Source of the DNA: Rhodopirellula bahusiensis | GTDB taxonomy: Bacteria; Planctomycetota; Planctomycetia; Pirellulales; Pirellulaceae | NCBI RefSeq assembly: GCF_002727185.1 | Contig: NZ_NIZW01000031.1 | Span: 1 to 64,000, forward strand | Direction of reading: 5' to 3' | DNA: 64,000 nucleotides | In this document: piece by piece, positions 1-9,816 of the stretch | Numbering within the stretch: the stretch's first letter is position 1 | Layout: each line of letters begins with the position of its first letter | Notes under the pieces: generated by a model | The model's input: only the letters and a program-made list of their open reading frames with translations | Database searches by the model: none | Told to the model about the DNA's origin: nothing | Program-made: the position numbers and the translations under genes

Positions 1-33
1 CGTCAGGGCGGAGACTCGATCTTCGAAAACGCA

Positions 34-567
34 CTAAAAGTGTGACCGCTGAACGTACGCGCCGAAACGGCTATACTGCCAAACTATAAAAACCACATAG
101 CAGCTTATTGGTTCTGCCTGGTATGAGCCATCGGGCTTCGTTCCAAGCAGAAGACAGTACGGGAGTTCCACATCCTGATGCTCTACACAGACGTACGCTA
201 GACGCCCAGCTTTGCGCCAGTATGCCAATGCAACGGCTCCACGCCAATACATGTCTTCTTCGAACGACTTAGGTTCATCGTCAGTGTAGGGAAATGACGG
301 AACAGTGATAGACTGGAAGCAAGGCGGTCCCCAAACGGTGTGAATCGCGTTCACGGCTTTCATGAATCGATCGTGGTAGTCAGCCTCGACTCGCCCATGT
401 GCTGCCCTGCGGTCACCCTCGAAGAAACTCTCGGATACGGCCAAGGGCGTGGAGAGTTCGTCATCGATCGCATAGACATCGAGCCCGTCGACCGTAAGTC
501 GATTGTTGTCTACCGGCTTCCTCGCAGTCAGCAACGAGTTCAATATCGAAATCGGATCTACGGTCAT
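34..567 (-). CDS. hypothetical protein, 177 aa
   Basis: I do not recognise this protein. It begins at an ATG and has no signal peptide or membrane segment, so it is probably cytoplasmic. It is acidic and rich in aromatic residues. The central part (about residues 60-150), containing VWGPPCF, WRKAGRLAYVCVEHQD and PYCLLLGT, looks like a folded domain. The last 20 residues are less regular, so the C-terminus may be frame-shifted or truncated relative to relatives. It stands alone at the window edge, followed by about 1 kb of repeat-rich DNA. No function is proposed. Confidence 0.55.
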   Translation of the reverse strand: MTVDPISILNSLLTARKPVDNNRLTVDGLDVYAIDDELSTPLAVSESFFEGDRRAAHGRVEADYHDRFMKAVNAIHTVWGPPCFQSITVPSFPYTDDEPKSFEEDMYWRGAVALAYWRKAGRLAYVCVEHQDVELPYCLLLGTKPDGSYQAEPISCYVVFIVWQYSRFGAYVQRSHF

Positions 568-901
568 GTCTTCACGCCTGAGCGGATCTTTGGCAGAACA
601 ATAGATTCAACCCTACTCAGTAGGGTCGTACGCGGGAAATTGCATGATACGGGGTAAGTGAGTTGGGGTGTTTGACCAATATCACTCAACTCACTCCCGT
701 GCTCAGAATCCTAACTGCTGGGGGTTGCCGCGGCAACGTTTCGTGCCGGTGGAACCGAATCGTGCCAAACTTGATCCGGGGAGACTGGTCATATTGGGCA
801 TCAACGAACTCAGGACTTCCTCCACGAGCTGATACCCCGGATTCCTCTGGAGTCGTTCATGAGTTCGTCCCGGACAGAGCCGTCACCGCAACGATTCAGA
901 A
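568..901. other. non-coding stretch with a degraded repeat
   Basis: I see no convincing gene here. Positions 748-807 are a partial, diverged copy of the sequence found at about 940-1000 and 1515-1570 (shared words such as AATCGTGCCAA and GGGCATCAACGA). The rest shows no structure that I can name. Confidence 0.5.
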
Positions 902-1015
902 GTAGCGGACCGAATTCTTGGCGAATCCGGCTACGGTGGTGGAGCCAAATCGTGCCAACCTAGATCCTGGGAGGCTGGTCAATTGGGCCGCAACGATTCC
1001 GTAGACCAACTCGGC

Positions 1016-1049
1016 GCAAACAAAAACACGTCAGCGAGAACTGACGTGT
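1016..1049 (-). terminator. duplicated copy of the atp operon terminator
   Basis: A 9-bp perfect stem (ACACGTCAG / CTGACGTGT) with a CGAGAA loop. On the minus strand it is followed by a T-rich tail (TTTTGTTTGC). It is identical to the terminator at 1591-1624 and lies downstream of an atpC fragment, so it may act as a second stop for read-through. Confidence 0.6.
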
Positions 1050-1083
1050 GGATGTTGTTTCTGATTCGAAGCTTTGGTGAAGC

Positions 1084-1140
1084 TTAGCGGCTGGCTCGCA
1101 GTTGCCCGCGAGCTCGACGCACGGCGGCGTCTTTGATTTG
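1084..1140 (-). pseudogene. 3' fragment of atpC
   Basis: This encodes the last residues of the epsilon subunit (QIKDAAVRRAR...LRASR, then TAA), matching the true atpC end at 1659-1715. It has no start and is a by-product of the 240-bp duplication. Confidence 0.8.
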
Positions 1141-1475
1141 CGCCCGAACAAAGGGGACGGAGGTAGTTTAACCATCTCTATGCACCGGAGTACTACGGTA
1201 GCATTCTCGGTACCGGATCGGCGGAGCCGGTGCCAAGCACCATCGATCGGCTCACGAAGGACCGATGGGAGTGGTGTCTTACTAGGAAACAGGAGTGGTC
1301 GATCGGTTTTGAAAACCATCGCACGGGGGTCTGAAACGAAAGATCGCCTGGCGACGGGGCGGTGAACAACTGTCGTCGCTCCGCGACTTGGGGGGCTGGG
1401 TGTCGACGGATGAACTTGGGTTAAAAGCCCAAGGCTTTCGGATGCCGTCACTCCGCGACTGGTTGCGTGGTAGGG
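1141..1475. other. non-coding spacer between the two 240-bp repeats
   Basis: 335 bases with no gene that I can support. It contains small internal repeats (CTCCGCGACT occurs twice, at about 1380 and 1451) and a short hairpin around CTTGGG...GCCCAAG (about 1416-1434). Open frames across it have no recognisable protein character. Confidence 0.45.
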
Positions 1476-1715
1476 GTAGCGGGCCGAATTCTTGGCGAAT
1501 CCGGCTACGGGGGTGGAGCCAAATCGTGCCAACCACGATCCGGGGAGGCTGATCAAGCTGGGCATCAACGATTCAGAGGTCCAACTCGGCGCAAACAAAA
1601 ACACGTCAGCGAGAACTGACGTGTGGATGTTGTTTCTGATTCGAAGCTTTGGTGAAGCTTAGCGGCTGGCTCGCAGTTGCCCGCGGGCTCGACGCACGGC
1701 GGCGTCTTTGATTTG
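1476..1715. repeat. 240-bp direct repeat, copy 2 (native end of atp operon)
   Basis: Counterpart of 902-1140. It contains a GTAG palindrome (1476-1508), the operon terminator and the true 3' end of atpC. The distance between equivalent bases of the two copies is 574 bp. Confidence 0.9.
1591..1624 (-). terminator. rho-independent terminator of the atp operon
   Basis: A perfect 9-bp inverted repeat with a 6-nt loop lies 35 bp after the atpC stop, followed on the minus strand by TTTTGTTTGC. It is the only strong stem plus T-tract that I noticed in the operon and fits its end. Confidence 0.8.
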
Positions 1716-2045
1716 AGCTTGCTCGGGAGTGCTGCTGGGCATGTCCAGTGCTTCCGCCAATGTCTTGGTGGCCTCGTCATTGTCGAGCAAATCCACAGGG
1801 ATCGCTCGTCCGGTCAAAACGTTCACGACGTCATCCTCGACTTGGGCGAAACCCCCGTCGACGAAGTAACGTTCGGGTCCGCTGACCGTTTGCAGACGCA
1901 ACACACCGTAGCCGAGACGGCCAATCATCGGTGCACGACCGCGCTGAACGCCCAGTTCGCCATCGAACATCGGCAAGGCTACAAAGTCAGCTTCCCGATC
2001 CAATTCGGTTCGTTCGGGCGTGACGACGACACATCGAATGGACAT
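1659..2045 (-). CDS. atpC: F1F0 ATP synthase subunit epsilon
   Basis: Epsilon forms the central stalk with gamma and can inhibit ATP hydrolysis. The 128-aa protein opens with the usual beta-sandwich pattern (CVVVTPERTELDREADFVALPMFDGELGVQRGRAPMIGRLGYGVL). The C-terminal part, with DAAVRRARGQL, is the helical region. It starts at an ATG three bases after the atpD stop, so the two genes are closely coupled. The GTAG palindrome and terminator follow, and the end of the gene is duplicated upstream at 1084-1140. Family and position make the assignment safe. Confidence 0.95.
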   Translation of the reverse strand: MSIRCVVVTPERTELDREADFVALPMFDGELGVQRGRAPMIGRLGYGVLRLQTVSGPERYFVDGGFAQVEDDVVNVLTGRAIPVDLLDNDEATKTLAEALDMPSSTPEQAQIKDAAVRRARGQLRASR

Positions 2046-2048
2046 CGG

Positions 2049-3613
<1,565 letters not shown>

Positions 3614-3637
3614 AAGCTCTCAAGCTGCCCGAGGGCA

Positions 3638-4528
3638 TTAGCCTTCCAGGGCCTCGACACCGCCGATGATTTCCATGATTTCGCCGGTGATTTGACTTTG
3701 ACGGGCTCGGTTGTAGGTCATCGACAACTGTTTGATCATGTCGCCGGCACTCTCGGTGGCTCCCTTCATCGCGATCATTCGAGCGACCTGCTCGCTCACC
3801 GCAGCATCCAGGAAACACTTGAACAACTTGACTTTGAAACTGGTCGGCACGACCTCTTCCAAAATGCTTTCCGCCGATGGAAGGAATTCGTATTCGGCAT
3901 TGGTTTCGTCTGAACCAGCCAAATCGGAATCCGATTCATCGGCCAGTGAACCAAGTGGAAGCAAGGTTTCGATCACGGCCTCTTGCTTCGATGTGCTGAT
4001 GAACTTGGTGTAGACGACATCCAACCGGTCAATTTTGCCGGTGATGTATTCGGCCAAATAACCTTCAGCGATCTTCTCGACGTCGTCGTATGCAGGTTGA
4101 TCTTCGAACTGCAGGAACTGCTGTTCGGTGTCGATGCCACGAAACTTCAAACCGTTGACACCGCGTTTGCCGCTGGCGTCGATGATGACGTTCGGAATCG
4201 ATTCGCGAAGCGATTTGATGCGGGGCAGAGCGGTACGCAAAATCGACGCGTTGTATCCGCCGCACAAACCACGGTTGCTGGCCAGAACCAGAACACGGGT
4301 CGTGTTGATCTTTTCGCGTTGTTCCAACAGCGGGTGCTGCACGTCCAACCCGGCATCAGCGAGCCGCGAGACAATTTTGGTGATCTGCTCGGTGTAAGCC
4401 GTGGCCGCGGCAGCGCGGTCCATTGCTTTTTTGTACCGAGCCGTTGCGATCAGCTCCATCGTCCGCGTGATCTTGCGGATGTTGCGAATCGACTTGCGTC
4501 GTTTATCGAGGGCACGTGCGTTGGCCAT
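3638..4528 (-). CDS. atpG: F1F0 ATP synthase subunit gamma
   Basis: Gamma is the rotating central stalk of F1. The 296-aa protein has the conserved N-terminal helix (MANARALDKRRKSIRNIRKITRTMELIATARYKKA), the central LVLASNRGLCGGYN segment, and the C-terminal helix (MKGATESAGDMIKQLSMTYNRARQSQITGEIMEIIGG). A central insertion (about residues 195-225, ADESDSDLAGSDETNAEYEF) is acidic and low in complexity; I cannot say whether relatives share it. The gene starts 21 bases after the atpA stop. The longer gap to atpD is the largest in the F1 part of the operon. Confidence 0.96.
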   Translation of the reverse strand: MANARALDKRRKSIRNIRKITRTMELIATARYKKAMDRAAAATAYTEQITKIVSRLADAGLDVQHPLLEQREKINTTRVLVLASNRGLCGGYNASILRTALPRIKSLRESIPNVIIDASGKRGVNGLKFRGIDTEQQFLQFEDQPAYDDVEKIAEGYLAEYITGKIDRLDVVYTKFISTSKQEAVIETLLPLGSLADESDSDLAGSDETNAEYEFLPSAESILEEVVPTSFKVKLFKCFLDAAVSEQVARMIAMKGATESAGDMIKQLSMTYNRARQSQITGEIMEIIGGVEALEG

Positions 4529-4549
4529 GAATCACTCCGCCTTTCGGGT

Positions 4550-6073
4550 TCAGGCTGCAGGGGTGGCGGGTTTGTAGACAGTCTTGAACTCTTTGACCGC
4601 CGCAACGATGCGTTCAGCGATTTCATCGCTCAAGGCTGGCGTCGCGGTCAGATCGCTGATCAACGAACTGTGCTTGTCATGGACGTATTGCAACAATTCC
4701 TTCTCGAACCTTTGCACTTCTTTGACAGCAACGTCATCGAGGTGACCGTTCGTACCGGCATAGATGCTGATGACTTGCTCAGCAACCGAAAGCGGTTGGT
4801 ACTGAGGTTGTTTGAGCAACTCGACCATGCGGTAACCACGATCCAGTTCGGCCTGGGTCGCCGGATCCAAGTCGGTACCGAGCTGGGCGAATGCTTCCAA
4901 AGCACGGAAGGCAGCCAACTGAAGACGCAAACCGCCGGAGACCTTCTTCATGGCCTTCGTTTGAGCGGCACCACCCACGCGAGAAACACTGATACCAGGG
5001 TTCATAGCGGGACGAACGCCCGAGAAGAACAAGTCAGGTTGAACGTAGATTTGACCGTCGGTGATCGAAATCACGTTGGTTGGAATGTAAGCCGAAACTT
5101 CACCTTCGAGCGTTTCGATGATCGGAAGGCTGGTGATCGAACCGCCACCGAGCTCATCGGACAACTTCGACGAACGTTCGAGCAAACGACTGTGACAGTA
5201 GAAAACGTCACCAGGGTAAGCTTCACGACCTGGTGGGCGACGCATCAGCAAGGACATTTGACGATACGCGGTGGCTTGTTTGGACAAGTCATCGTAGACG
5301 ACCAAGGCGTGTCCGCCGTTGAACATGAAGTGTTCTGCCATCGCGGTACCGGCATAAGGAGCCACGTATTGCAGAGGAGCCGGTGCACTGGCACCCGCCG
5401 CGATGACGGTGGTGTATTCCATCGCACCGTGACGCTCGAGGACGTCGACGACCGAAGCGACGGCGGAGTCCTTTTGGCCGATGGCGATGTAGAAACACTT
5501 CACGCCCTGACCCTTTTGGTTCAGGATCGCGTCGATCGCGATAGCGGTCTTTCCGGTCTTTCGGTCACCAATGATCAGTTCGCGTTGACCGCGTCCGATC
5601 GGGGTCATCGAGTCGATGGCCTTGATACCCGTTTGCAGAGGCTCGGTAACCGGTTTGCGTTCAGCAACGCCCGTCGCGATGATTTCCACCGGGCGAGTGA
5701 TGTCGGTTTGGACGGGGCCTTTGCCGTCCAGTGGGTTCCCGAGTGGATCGAGAACGCGACCGATAACTGCATCGCCGGCTGGAACGGACAAAAGCGTTCC
5801 GAGTGCTTTGACTTCTTGACCTTCTTCGATCGTCAGGTAGTCGCCCAGAATGATGACCCCGACGCTGTTTTCTTCCAGGTTGAAGGCCAGACCGATCGAT
5901 CCGTTGGCGAACTCGACCATTTCACCGGCCATAACGCCAGACAGGCCGTAGACGCGAGCAATCCCGTCACCAACTTCCAAGACCGTTCCGACTTCGCGGA
6001 CGTCAATTTTGTTATCGAACTGTTCGATCTCGGCCTGCAAGACAGAGGCGATCTCGTCGCTATTGAATTTCAC
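4550..6073 (-). CDS. atpA: F1F0 ATP synthase subunit alpha
   Basis: Alpha alternates with beta in the F1 hexamer and binds non-catalytic nucleotide. The P-loop is at residues 169-176 (GDRKTGKT). The [10 protein letters not shown] segment near residue 360-370 carries the conserved arginine reaching into the beta catalytic site. The length of 507 aa is typical. It follows atpH with a 74-bp gap. A very long antisense open frame runs over it but has no protein character and is treated as a shadow. Confidence 0.97.
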
Positions 6074-6147
6074 TGGACCGTACCGTGTTTTCCGATGGTG
6101 GTTTGTGCGTAAATGTTTTGAGGTGGGAGTTCAGTCGCCGCGTTGGA

Positions 6148-6831
6148 TCACGACGATGAACTGAATCGATCCGACTGTTCGATCAATTGGCGAGCGAAAC
6201 CAGCCGCAGCGGTTTTGCCGAGCTTGTCCAATCGGCTGGCCACTGACGAATCAAAAACGGTGTCGCCGACTCGGATCACCATGCCGCCGATCAGTTCGGT
6301 ATCGACTGACTCACGAAGGCGAACGGTTTTGCCAAAGCGGCTGGAAAGTTGTTGGGTGACTTCACCACGAAGCTGTTCCGTCATCGGAACCGCCGTGCGA
6401 ACTTCGGCGACGACTCGTCCTGCGGCTTCGTCGAACAACTCGACCGCCGCATCGCGAACTGCGACCAAGTAACCGAGTCGACCACGTTTGGCCATCACCT
6501 TCATCAGCTTGATCAAGACTGGATGAGTGTTCCCACCAAACAAACGATCCACCACACGGCATTTTTCGTCAGCGTCGATTTGCGGCGATTGAAAAGCGAG
6601 TTGCAACTTGGGGTTCGGCAACAAAGCTTCGTCACAAATCACGTTCAAATCACTGACAACCGCATCGGTGGATCCATCCGCTTGAGTCGCAGCGAGCAAC
6701 GCCCGAGCGTAGGTCTTGCCGAGTTTTTCGGCGCCGACGTCAAGGACGGTGGAATGCGAGGCGGTTTCGGACACGTTGGGGGTCTCGTCGGTTGAGCGTC
6801 GTAGGAATTTCAGGGAAGGAAGTTTGACCAC
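6148..6831 (-). CDS. atpH: F1F0 ATP synthase subunit delta
   Basis: Delta joins the top of F1 to the b-subunit peripheral stalk. The 227-aa protein is longer than the usual ~180 aa because of an N-terminal extension of about 35 residues before the family motif (EKLGKTYARALLAATQ). The C-terminal part (RLRESVDTELIGGMVIRVGDTVFDSSVASRLDKLG) is the well-conserved OSCP signature. The start lies 10 bases after the atpF stop. A later start would remove the extension, but no internal methionine precedes the conserved motif. Confidence 0.93.
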   Translation of the reverse strand: MVKLPSLKFLRRSTDETPNVSETASHSTVLDVGAEKLGKTYARALLAATQADGSTDAVVSDLNVICDEALLPNPKLQLAFQSPQIDADEKCRVVDRLFGGNTHPVLIKLMKVMAKRGRLGYLVAVRDAAVELFDEAAGRVVAEVRTAVPMTEQLRGEVTQQLSSRFGKTVRLRESVDTELIGGMVIRVGDTVFDSSVASRLDKLGKTAAAGFARQLIEQSDRFSSSS

Positions 6832-6841
6832 GTCAAAGGCG

Positions 6842-7570
6842 TTAGTTCTGGCTGGGAAGCCGTTCCATCGATTGACGAATCAAATCCGCGTGGTCATCAG
6901 CCGACAATTCGCGGCCAACAACACTGCGAGCGACTTGCATGGCCAACTTGGACGTTTGTCCGGCCATTTCAGCCATCGCAACTTTCTTTGCGTTCTCGAT
7001 GTCCGACAAAGCTCGTTCGCGTTGCGCGGCGGCTTCCACTTTGGCGGCATCGACAATCTTCTGACCGTTTGCTTCGGCGTCACGGCGAGCATCTGCCAGC
7101 ATCGTTTGAACTTGGCCGGCTGCCTCGTCCAATTTCAACTGGTAATCGCTCAGCATTTGCTTCGCTTCGGCACTGGCCTTCTCAGCCGATTCCAAATCTT
7201 CGCGAATCTTTTCTTCGCGAGCCTGCAAACCGCCCAGGACGGCTGGCCAAACGAATTTGGACAGAATCGCCAAGACGCACAGGAAGATGATCAGGTTCCA
7301 AATCGCCGACCCACCGTCGAACGACAACAGAGGAGTCGCTGCATGGTCCTCGTCGCCGTGACCATGTTCGTCTCCGGCGGCTTCATCGTGCCCATGGTCA
7401 TCACCTTCGTGATCATGGTCGTGATCGCCATCTTCGCTGTCCGCCGCGTCCGCACGAGCGTCCACCACGGTCACTTCATCTTGTGCTGCCAACGAGCGTG
7501 CAGGTGAAACCACCAACAACACCAGTGAGGCCAGCAAAGTGAGCGAGCTAATTGCAAGCAAGCGTTTCAT
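6842..7570 (-). CDS. atpF: F1F0 ATP synthase subunit b with His/Asp-rich N-terminal region
   Basis: The b subunit forms the peripheral stalk. I choose the ATG at 7570 (242 aa), 10 bases after the atpE stop. An upstream in-frame start at 7627 would overlap atpE. Residues 1-30 look like a signal peptide or first membrane helix (LLAISSLTLLASLVLLVV then ARSLAAQ). Residues 48-76 are a striking run of His, Asp and Glu with eight histidines. The usual b membrane helix is at about 88-105, followed by a long charged coiled coil (EEKIREDLESAEKASAEAKQML). The extra N-terminal region would face outside the cytoplasmic membrane. Its metal- or proton-binding role is only a suggestion. Confidence 0.93.
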   Translation of the reverse strand: MKRLLAISSLTLLASLVLLVVSPARSLAAQDEVTVVDARADAADSEDGDHDHDHEGDDHGHDEAAGDEHGHGDEDHAATPLLSFDGGSAIWNLIIFLCVLAILSKFVWPAVLGGLQAREEKIREDLESAEKASAEAKQMLSDYQLKLDEAAGQVQTMLADARRDAEANGQKIVDAAKVEAAAQRERALSDIENAKKVAMAEMAGQTSKLAMQVARSVVGRELSADDHADLIRQSMERLPSQN

Positions 7571-7580
7571 CAAATTCGAC

Positions 7581-7838
7581 CTAGCTGCGGCACAACAGAA
7601 TGAACACCAATGCGATGACGGTCGCACCTTCGATCAGTGCAGCCGCGATGATCATCGCCGTTTGGATGCGTCCACCAGCTTCAGGCTGACGTGACATCGC
7701 GTCGACAGCACTGCCACCGATGCGACCAATGCCCAAAGCGGCACCGATAATGATCAATCCGATTCCGATCCCCAGACCCATGCGGCCGAAGTCGTAGGAA
7801 GCGATTTCTTGGGCCAACATCATTGCCAGTTCTAACAT
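7581..7838 (-). CDS. atpE: F1F0 ATP synthase subunit c
   Basis: The proteolipid subunits form the membrane rotor ring. I choose the ATG at 7838 (85 aa, MLELAMMLAQ) because a start further upstream would add a charged tail not seen in the family; GGAG lies about 12 bases before it. Two hydrophobic hairpin helices are clear, with the glycine-rich GLGIGIGLIIIGAALGIGRIGG and the polar loop SRQPE. The ion-binding carboxylate is Glu70 (AALIEGATVIAL). The residues around it lack the Ser/Thr after Glu and the helix-1 Gln typical of sodium-type c subunits, so protons are the likely ion. A 281-bp structured gap separates it from atpB. Confidence 0.95.
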   Translation of the reverse strand: MLELAMMLAQEIASYDFGRMGLGIGIGLIIIGAALGIGRIGGSAVDAMSRQPEAGGRIQTAMIIAAALIEGATVIALVFILLCRS

Positions 7839-7948
7839 CTTCAGATTGCTCCGTAAAAATTTTGAGCGAGTGAAAGGGGGAAAGGTTTTTTTGAGTGCGG
7901 AAGAATAGTCCAACCAAGTCGAACCGTCATGCCACCCTGCTGTAGTTT

Positions 7949-7993
7949 CGTCAGAAAGGAGTCGAAAAAGCTTTCACTCCCGAACGCCTGACG
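7949..7993 (-). promoter_or_regulatory. hairpin in the atpB-atpE leader
   Basis: Two-part stem: CGTCAG / CTGACG outside and GGAGT / ACTCC inside, with an AT-rich loop. It lies about 110 bases upstream of atpE in a 281-bp gap, unusually long for this operon. It could stabilise the downstream message or help adjust the higher translation of subunit c, but no function is shown by the sequence. Confidence 0.35.
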
Positions 7994-8119
7994 GCGCGAA
8001 TCAAAACAGTTTGCGGACTCGGGGCAATTTCAAATGCTTTGAGCCTTGAAATCGAGCGACAAAATGCCACATCGTTTTCCGCTCGTCAAAATCACCCTTC
8101 GAACCGCCTCAGAAGCCAA

Positions 8120-9169
8120 TCAGGCACCCGCTGGATGACTGGCACCCACGGCTGGACTGATGCGACTGGGGTCAAAAATCTTGTCTGGGTCCATTTGGTT
8201 GGCGTCCGTCATTGCGTGCGGGTCGTCGTCCAAATGCTCGTCGTGTTCATGTGTCGCCATTGCGGCGATAAACAGCACGGTCAGGAAGGTGAAGATGAAC
8301 GCTTGCAGACAGCAAACAAACAACTCCAACAATGTCAGCGATGTTGCCACCAAGACGACGGGCACGCTGACCGCGTAACCCATTCCCTTGCTCGCTTCAC
8401 CAGCCGCGAAAATCAGTCCGACGAAGGCGGCGAGCACCAAGTGGCCGGCCATCATTGTGCCGAACAACCGCATGGCGAGCACGAAGCACTTGACCAGCAA
8501 ACTGAGCCACTCGAGCACGTACAGCATCAACGCGATGGGCAACATCAAGATGCCGCCATCCCAGCCAATGGGGTTGAAGTGATTGAAAAAGTCTTTGGCG
8601 CTGGTTTCGCGAATCCCGATGAAGATGATCGCAATCAGCGAGGTCAGAGCCAGCATGCTGGTCAACGACAGGTTCCCGGTGGCACTGCCGCCCCAATGCG
8701 AAAACGCGTCGTTTCCAGTGATCAACTGCAACATGTAGCCAAACGGGATCACGCCCAGGATGTTGGCAAACAGGATGAAGAAGAACACCGTCCAGATGTA
8801 ATGAATGTATTTGTCGGTCAGGCCGTGCAGGTTCGGGTAAGCGACCTCATCACGAATGAACGCACAGATCGTTTCGAACAATTGCGACAACCGGCCGCGA
8901 GTCTGATAGCGACCCAAACCTTCGCCGTGAAAGATGCTGATTTTTCGTGAGCACAACACGCCGGTGATGATCAACAACAAACCGACCACGGCCGTCATCA
9001 TCAAGTGATTGGTCAGGAAGAACTCGTAGTAGCCATCCCGAATTCCAAGTGCGGGCACATTCGTGCCTTCGCCACCAAACGGGATTTTGAGCAACGGCGA
9101 TTCATGCAACGCGTGCGGAATCGCGTGATCGGTCGGATCGTGACCGGCTGCGGCTAAAAATGGCAACAT
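8120..9169 (-). CDS. atpB: F1F0 ATP synthase subunit a
   Basis: Subunit a forms the proton channel against the c ring. The 349-aa protein has several membrane helices. The essential arginine is Arg234 in KCFVLAMRLFGTMMAGH, and the last helix carries ELFVCCLQAFIFTFLT with its conserved Gln. It is longer than the E. coli form (271 aa). Both ends are rich in His and Asp (GHDPTDHAIPHALHE at the start, ATHEHDEHLDDDPHAMTD near the end), echoing the odd N-terminus of atpF. The ATG follows the small membrane gene by 27 bases. Confidence 0.96.
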   Translation of the reverse strand: MLPFLAAAGHDPTDHAIPHALHESPLLKIPFGGEGTNVPALGIRDGYYEFFLTNHLMMTAVVGLLLIITGVLCSRKISIFHGEGLGRYQTRGRLSQLFETICAFIRDEVAYPNLHGLTDKYIHYIWTVFFFILFANILGVIPFGYMLQLITGNDAFSHWGGSATGNLSLTSMLALTSLIAIIFIGIRETSAKDFFNHFNPIGWDGGILMLPIALMLYVLEWLSLLVKCFVLAMRLFGTMMAGHLVLAAFVGLIFAAGEASKGMGYAVSVPVVLVATSLTLLELFVCCLQAFIFTFLTVLFIAAMATHEHDEHLDDDPHAMTDANQMDPDKIFDPSRISPAVGASHPAGA

Positions 9170-9196
9170 GACAGATGAAATTAGGTCGGGATGATT

Positions 9197-9643
9197 TCAG
9201 GCAACGTCACGGTGAGCGAACCGTGCGATCACAACGACTTCGACCGCCAACAAACTGACGTGCCAGAACAGCACCCAGGCGGCGGACCAAGTCTCGGGAG
9301 CGTCCAAGTAATAACTACTGGCCAAATACAACGCAACGGTCCCGCTGATCCGAATCAACATCCCAGCCAGAAAGCCTTGCGTCGCCAACCACCGATCTTT
9401 GCTGATTTGAACCGACATCAACCGCGGAAAGACCGACGCCAGAGCGATCAACCAACTCGCGATCGCCAACTTTCGCCACACCAGCCAGGGACTGACCAGC
9501 GACACAATGCCCCAGGTCGAATTTGGCGAAAACTGGCTCTGAATCATGCTTCCCGACGCGAACAACAGACACAGCAGCAGCCAGACCACGGTGATCGCCA
9601 TGACCGTGATCAAGATGACTCCGTGTTGAATCGTTCTCGTCAA
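9197..9643 (-). CDS. small membrane protein, AtpI-like
   Basis: A 148-aa protein with four probable membrane helices (about residues 9-31, 50-70, 88-108 and 118-140). It lies between the AtpZ/I-like gene and atpB on the same strand, the usual place of atpI (ATP-synt_I family), which is thought to help assemble the c ring or carry Mg2+/Ca2+. I see no decisive motif, so the name rests on topology, size and position. The basic stretch SVQISKDRW may mark a cytoplasmic loop. Confidence 0.65.
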   Translation of the reverse strand: MTRTIQHGVILITVMAITVVWLLLCLLFASGSMIQSQFSPNSTWGIVSLVSPWLVWRKLAIASWLIALASVFPRLMSVQISKDRWLATQGFLAGMLIRISGTVALYLASSYYLDAPETWSAAWVLFWHVSLLAVEVVVIARFAHRDVA

Positions 9644-9658
9644 AGATCACCGCCTACA

Positions 9659-9770
9659 GGCTGTTGATTTAGTCGTATACCGAATGACAACAATTGGCCG
9701 ACGGGTAGTAGCCCCGTTTGACGTCTGATTAGCCGCCGCTAATACGGTACGGCTTATTAAATCGACAGCC
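9659..9770. mobile_element. MITE-like element, family A, copy 1
   Basis: 112 bp with near-perfect 13-bp terminal inverted repeats (GGCTGTTGATTTA against GGCTGTCGATTTA). It is flanked by the 7-bp direct repeat CGCCTAC (9651-9657 and 9771-9777). The reverse complement of 35025-35138 aligns along its whole length at about 84 % by hand count. No coding sequence is present, so it is a non-autonomous element. It sits inside the atp operon between two membrane genes. Confidence 0.8.
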
Positions 9771-9816
9771 CGCCTACCAAGAAATGGGCGTATCAAACAC
9801 GTTCCGAAGGCTGATT

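Larger units (their letters stand above)
902..1140. repeat. 240-bp direct repeat, copy 1 (duplicated end of atp operon)
   Basis: This segment is repeated at 1476-1715. It starts with a GTAG-headed palindrome (902-934), runs through the atp terminator hairpin and ends inside a copy of the last 18 codons of atpC. The hairpin and coding part are almost identical between the copies (one G/A difference in the coding part). The outer 110 bases have diverged more. Confidence 0.9.

Noticed and set aside
960-1604. A 214-codon open frame on the minus strand between the two 240-bp repeats
   Set aside because: It reads through the terminator hairpin and repeated DNA, and both ends encode the same repeated peptide. 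It is not a credible gene.
3983-6112. A 709-codon open frame on the plus strand across atpG and atpA
   Set aside because: It is exactly antisense to two clear genes. Its amino-acid pattern is that of a shadow frame (Arg, Asp, Val and Phe runs), with no domain, signal or start site.
8160-8950. A 300-codon-scale open frame on the plus strand over atpB, with many His and Gln
   Set aside because: Antisense to the a subunit; its His/Gln richness mirrors the codons of the true gene.
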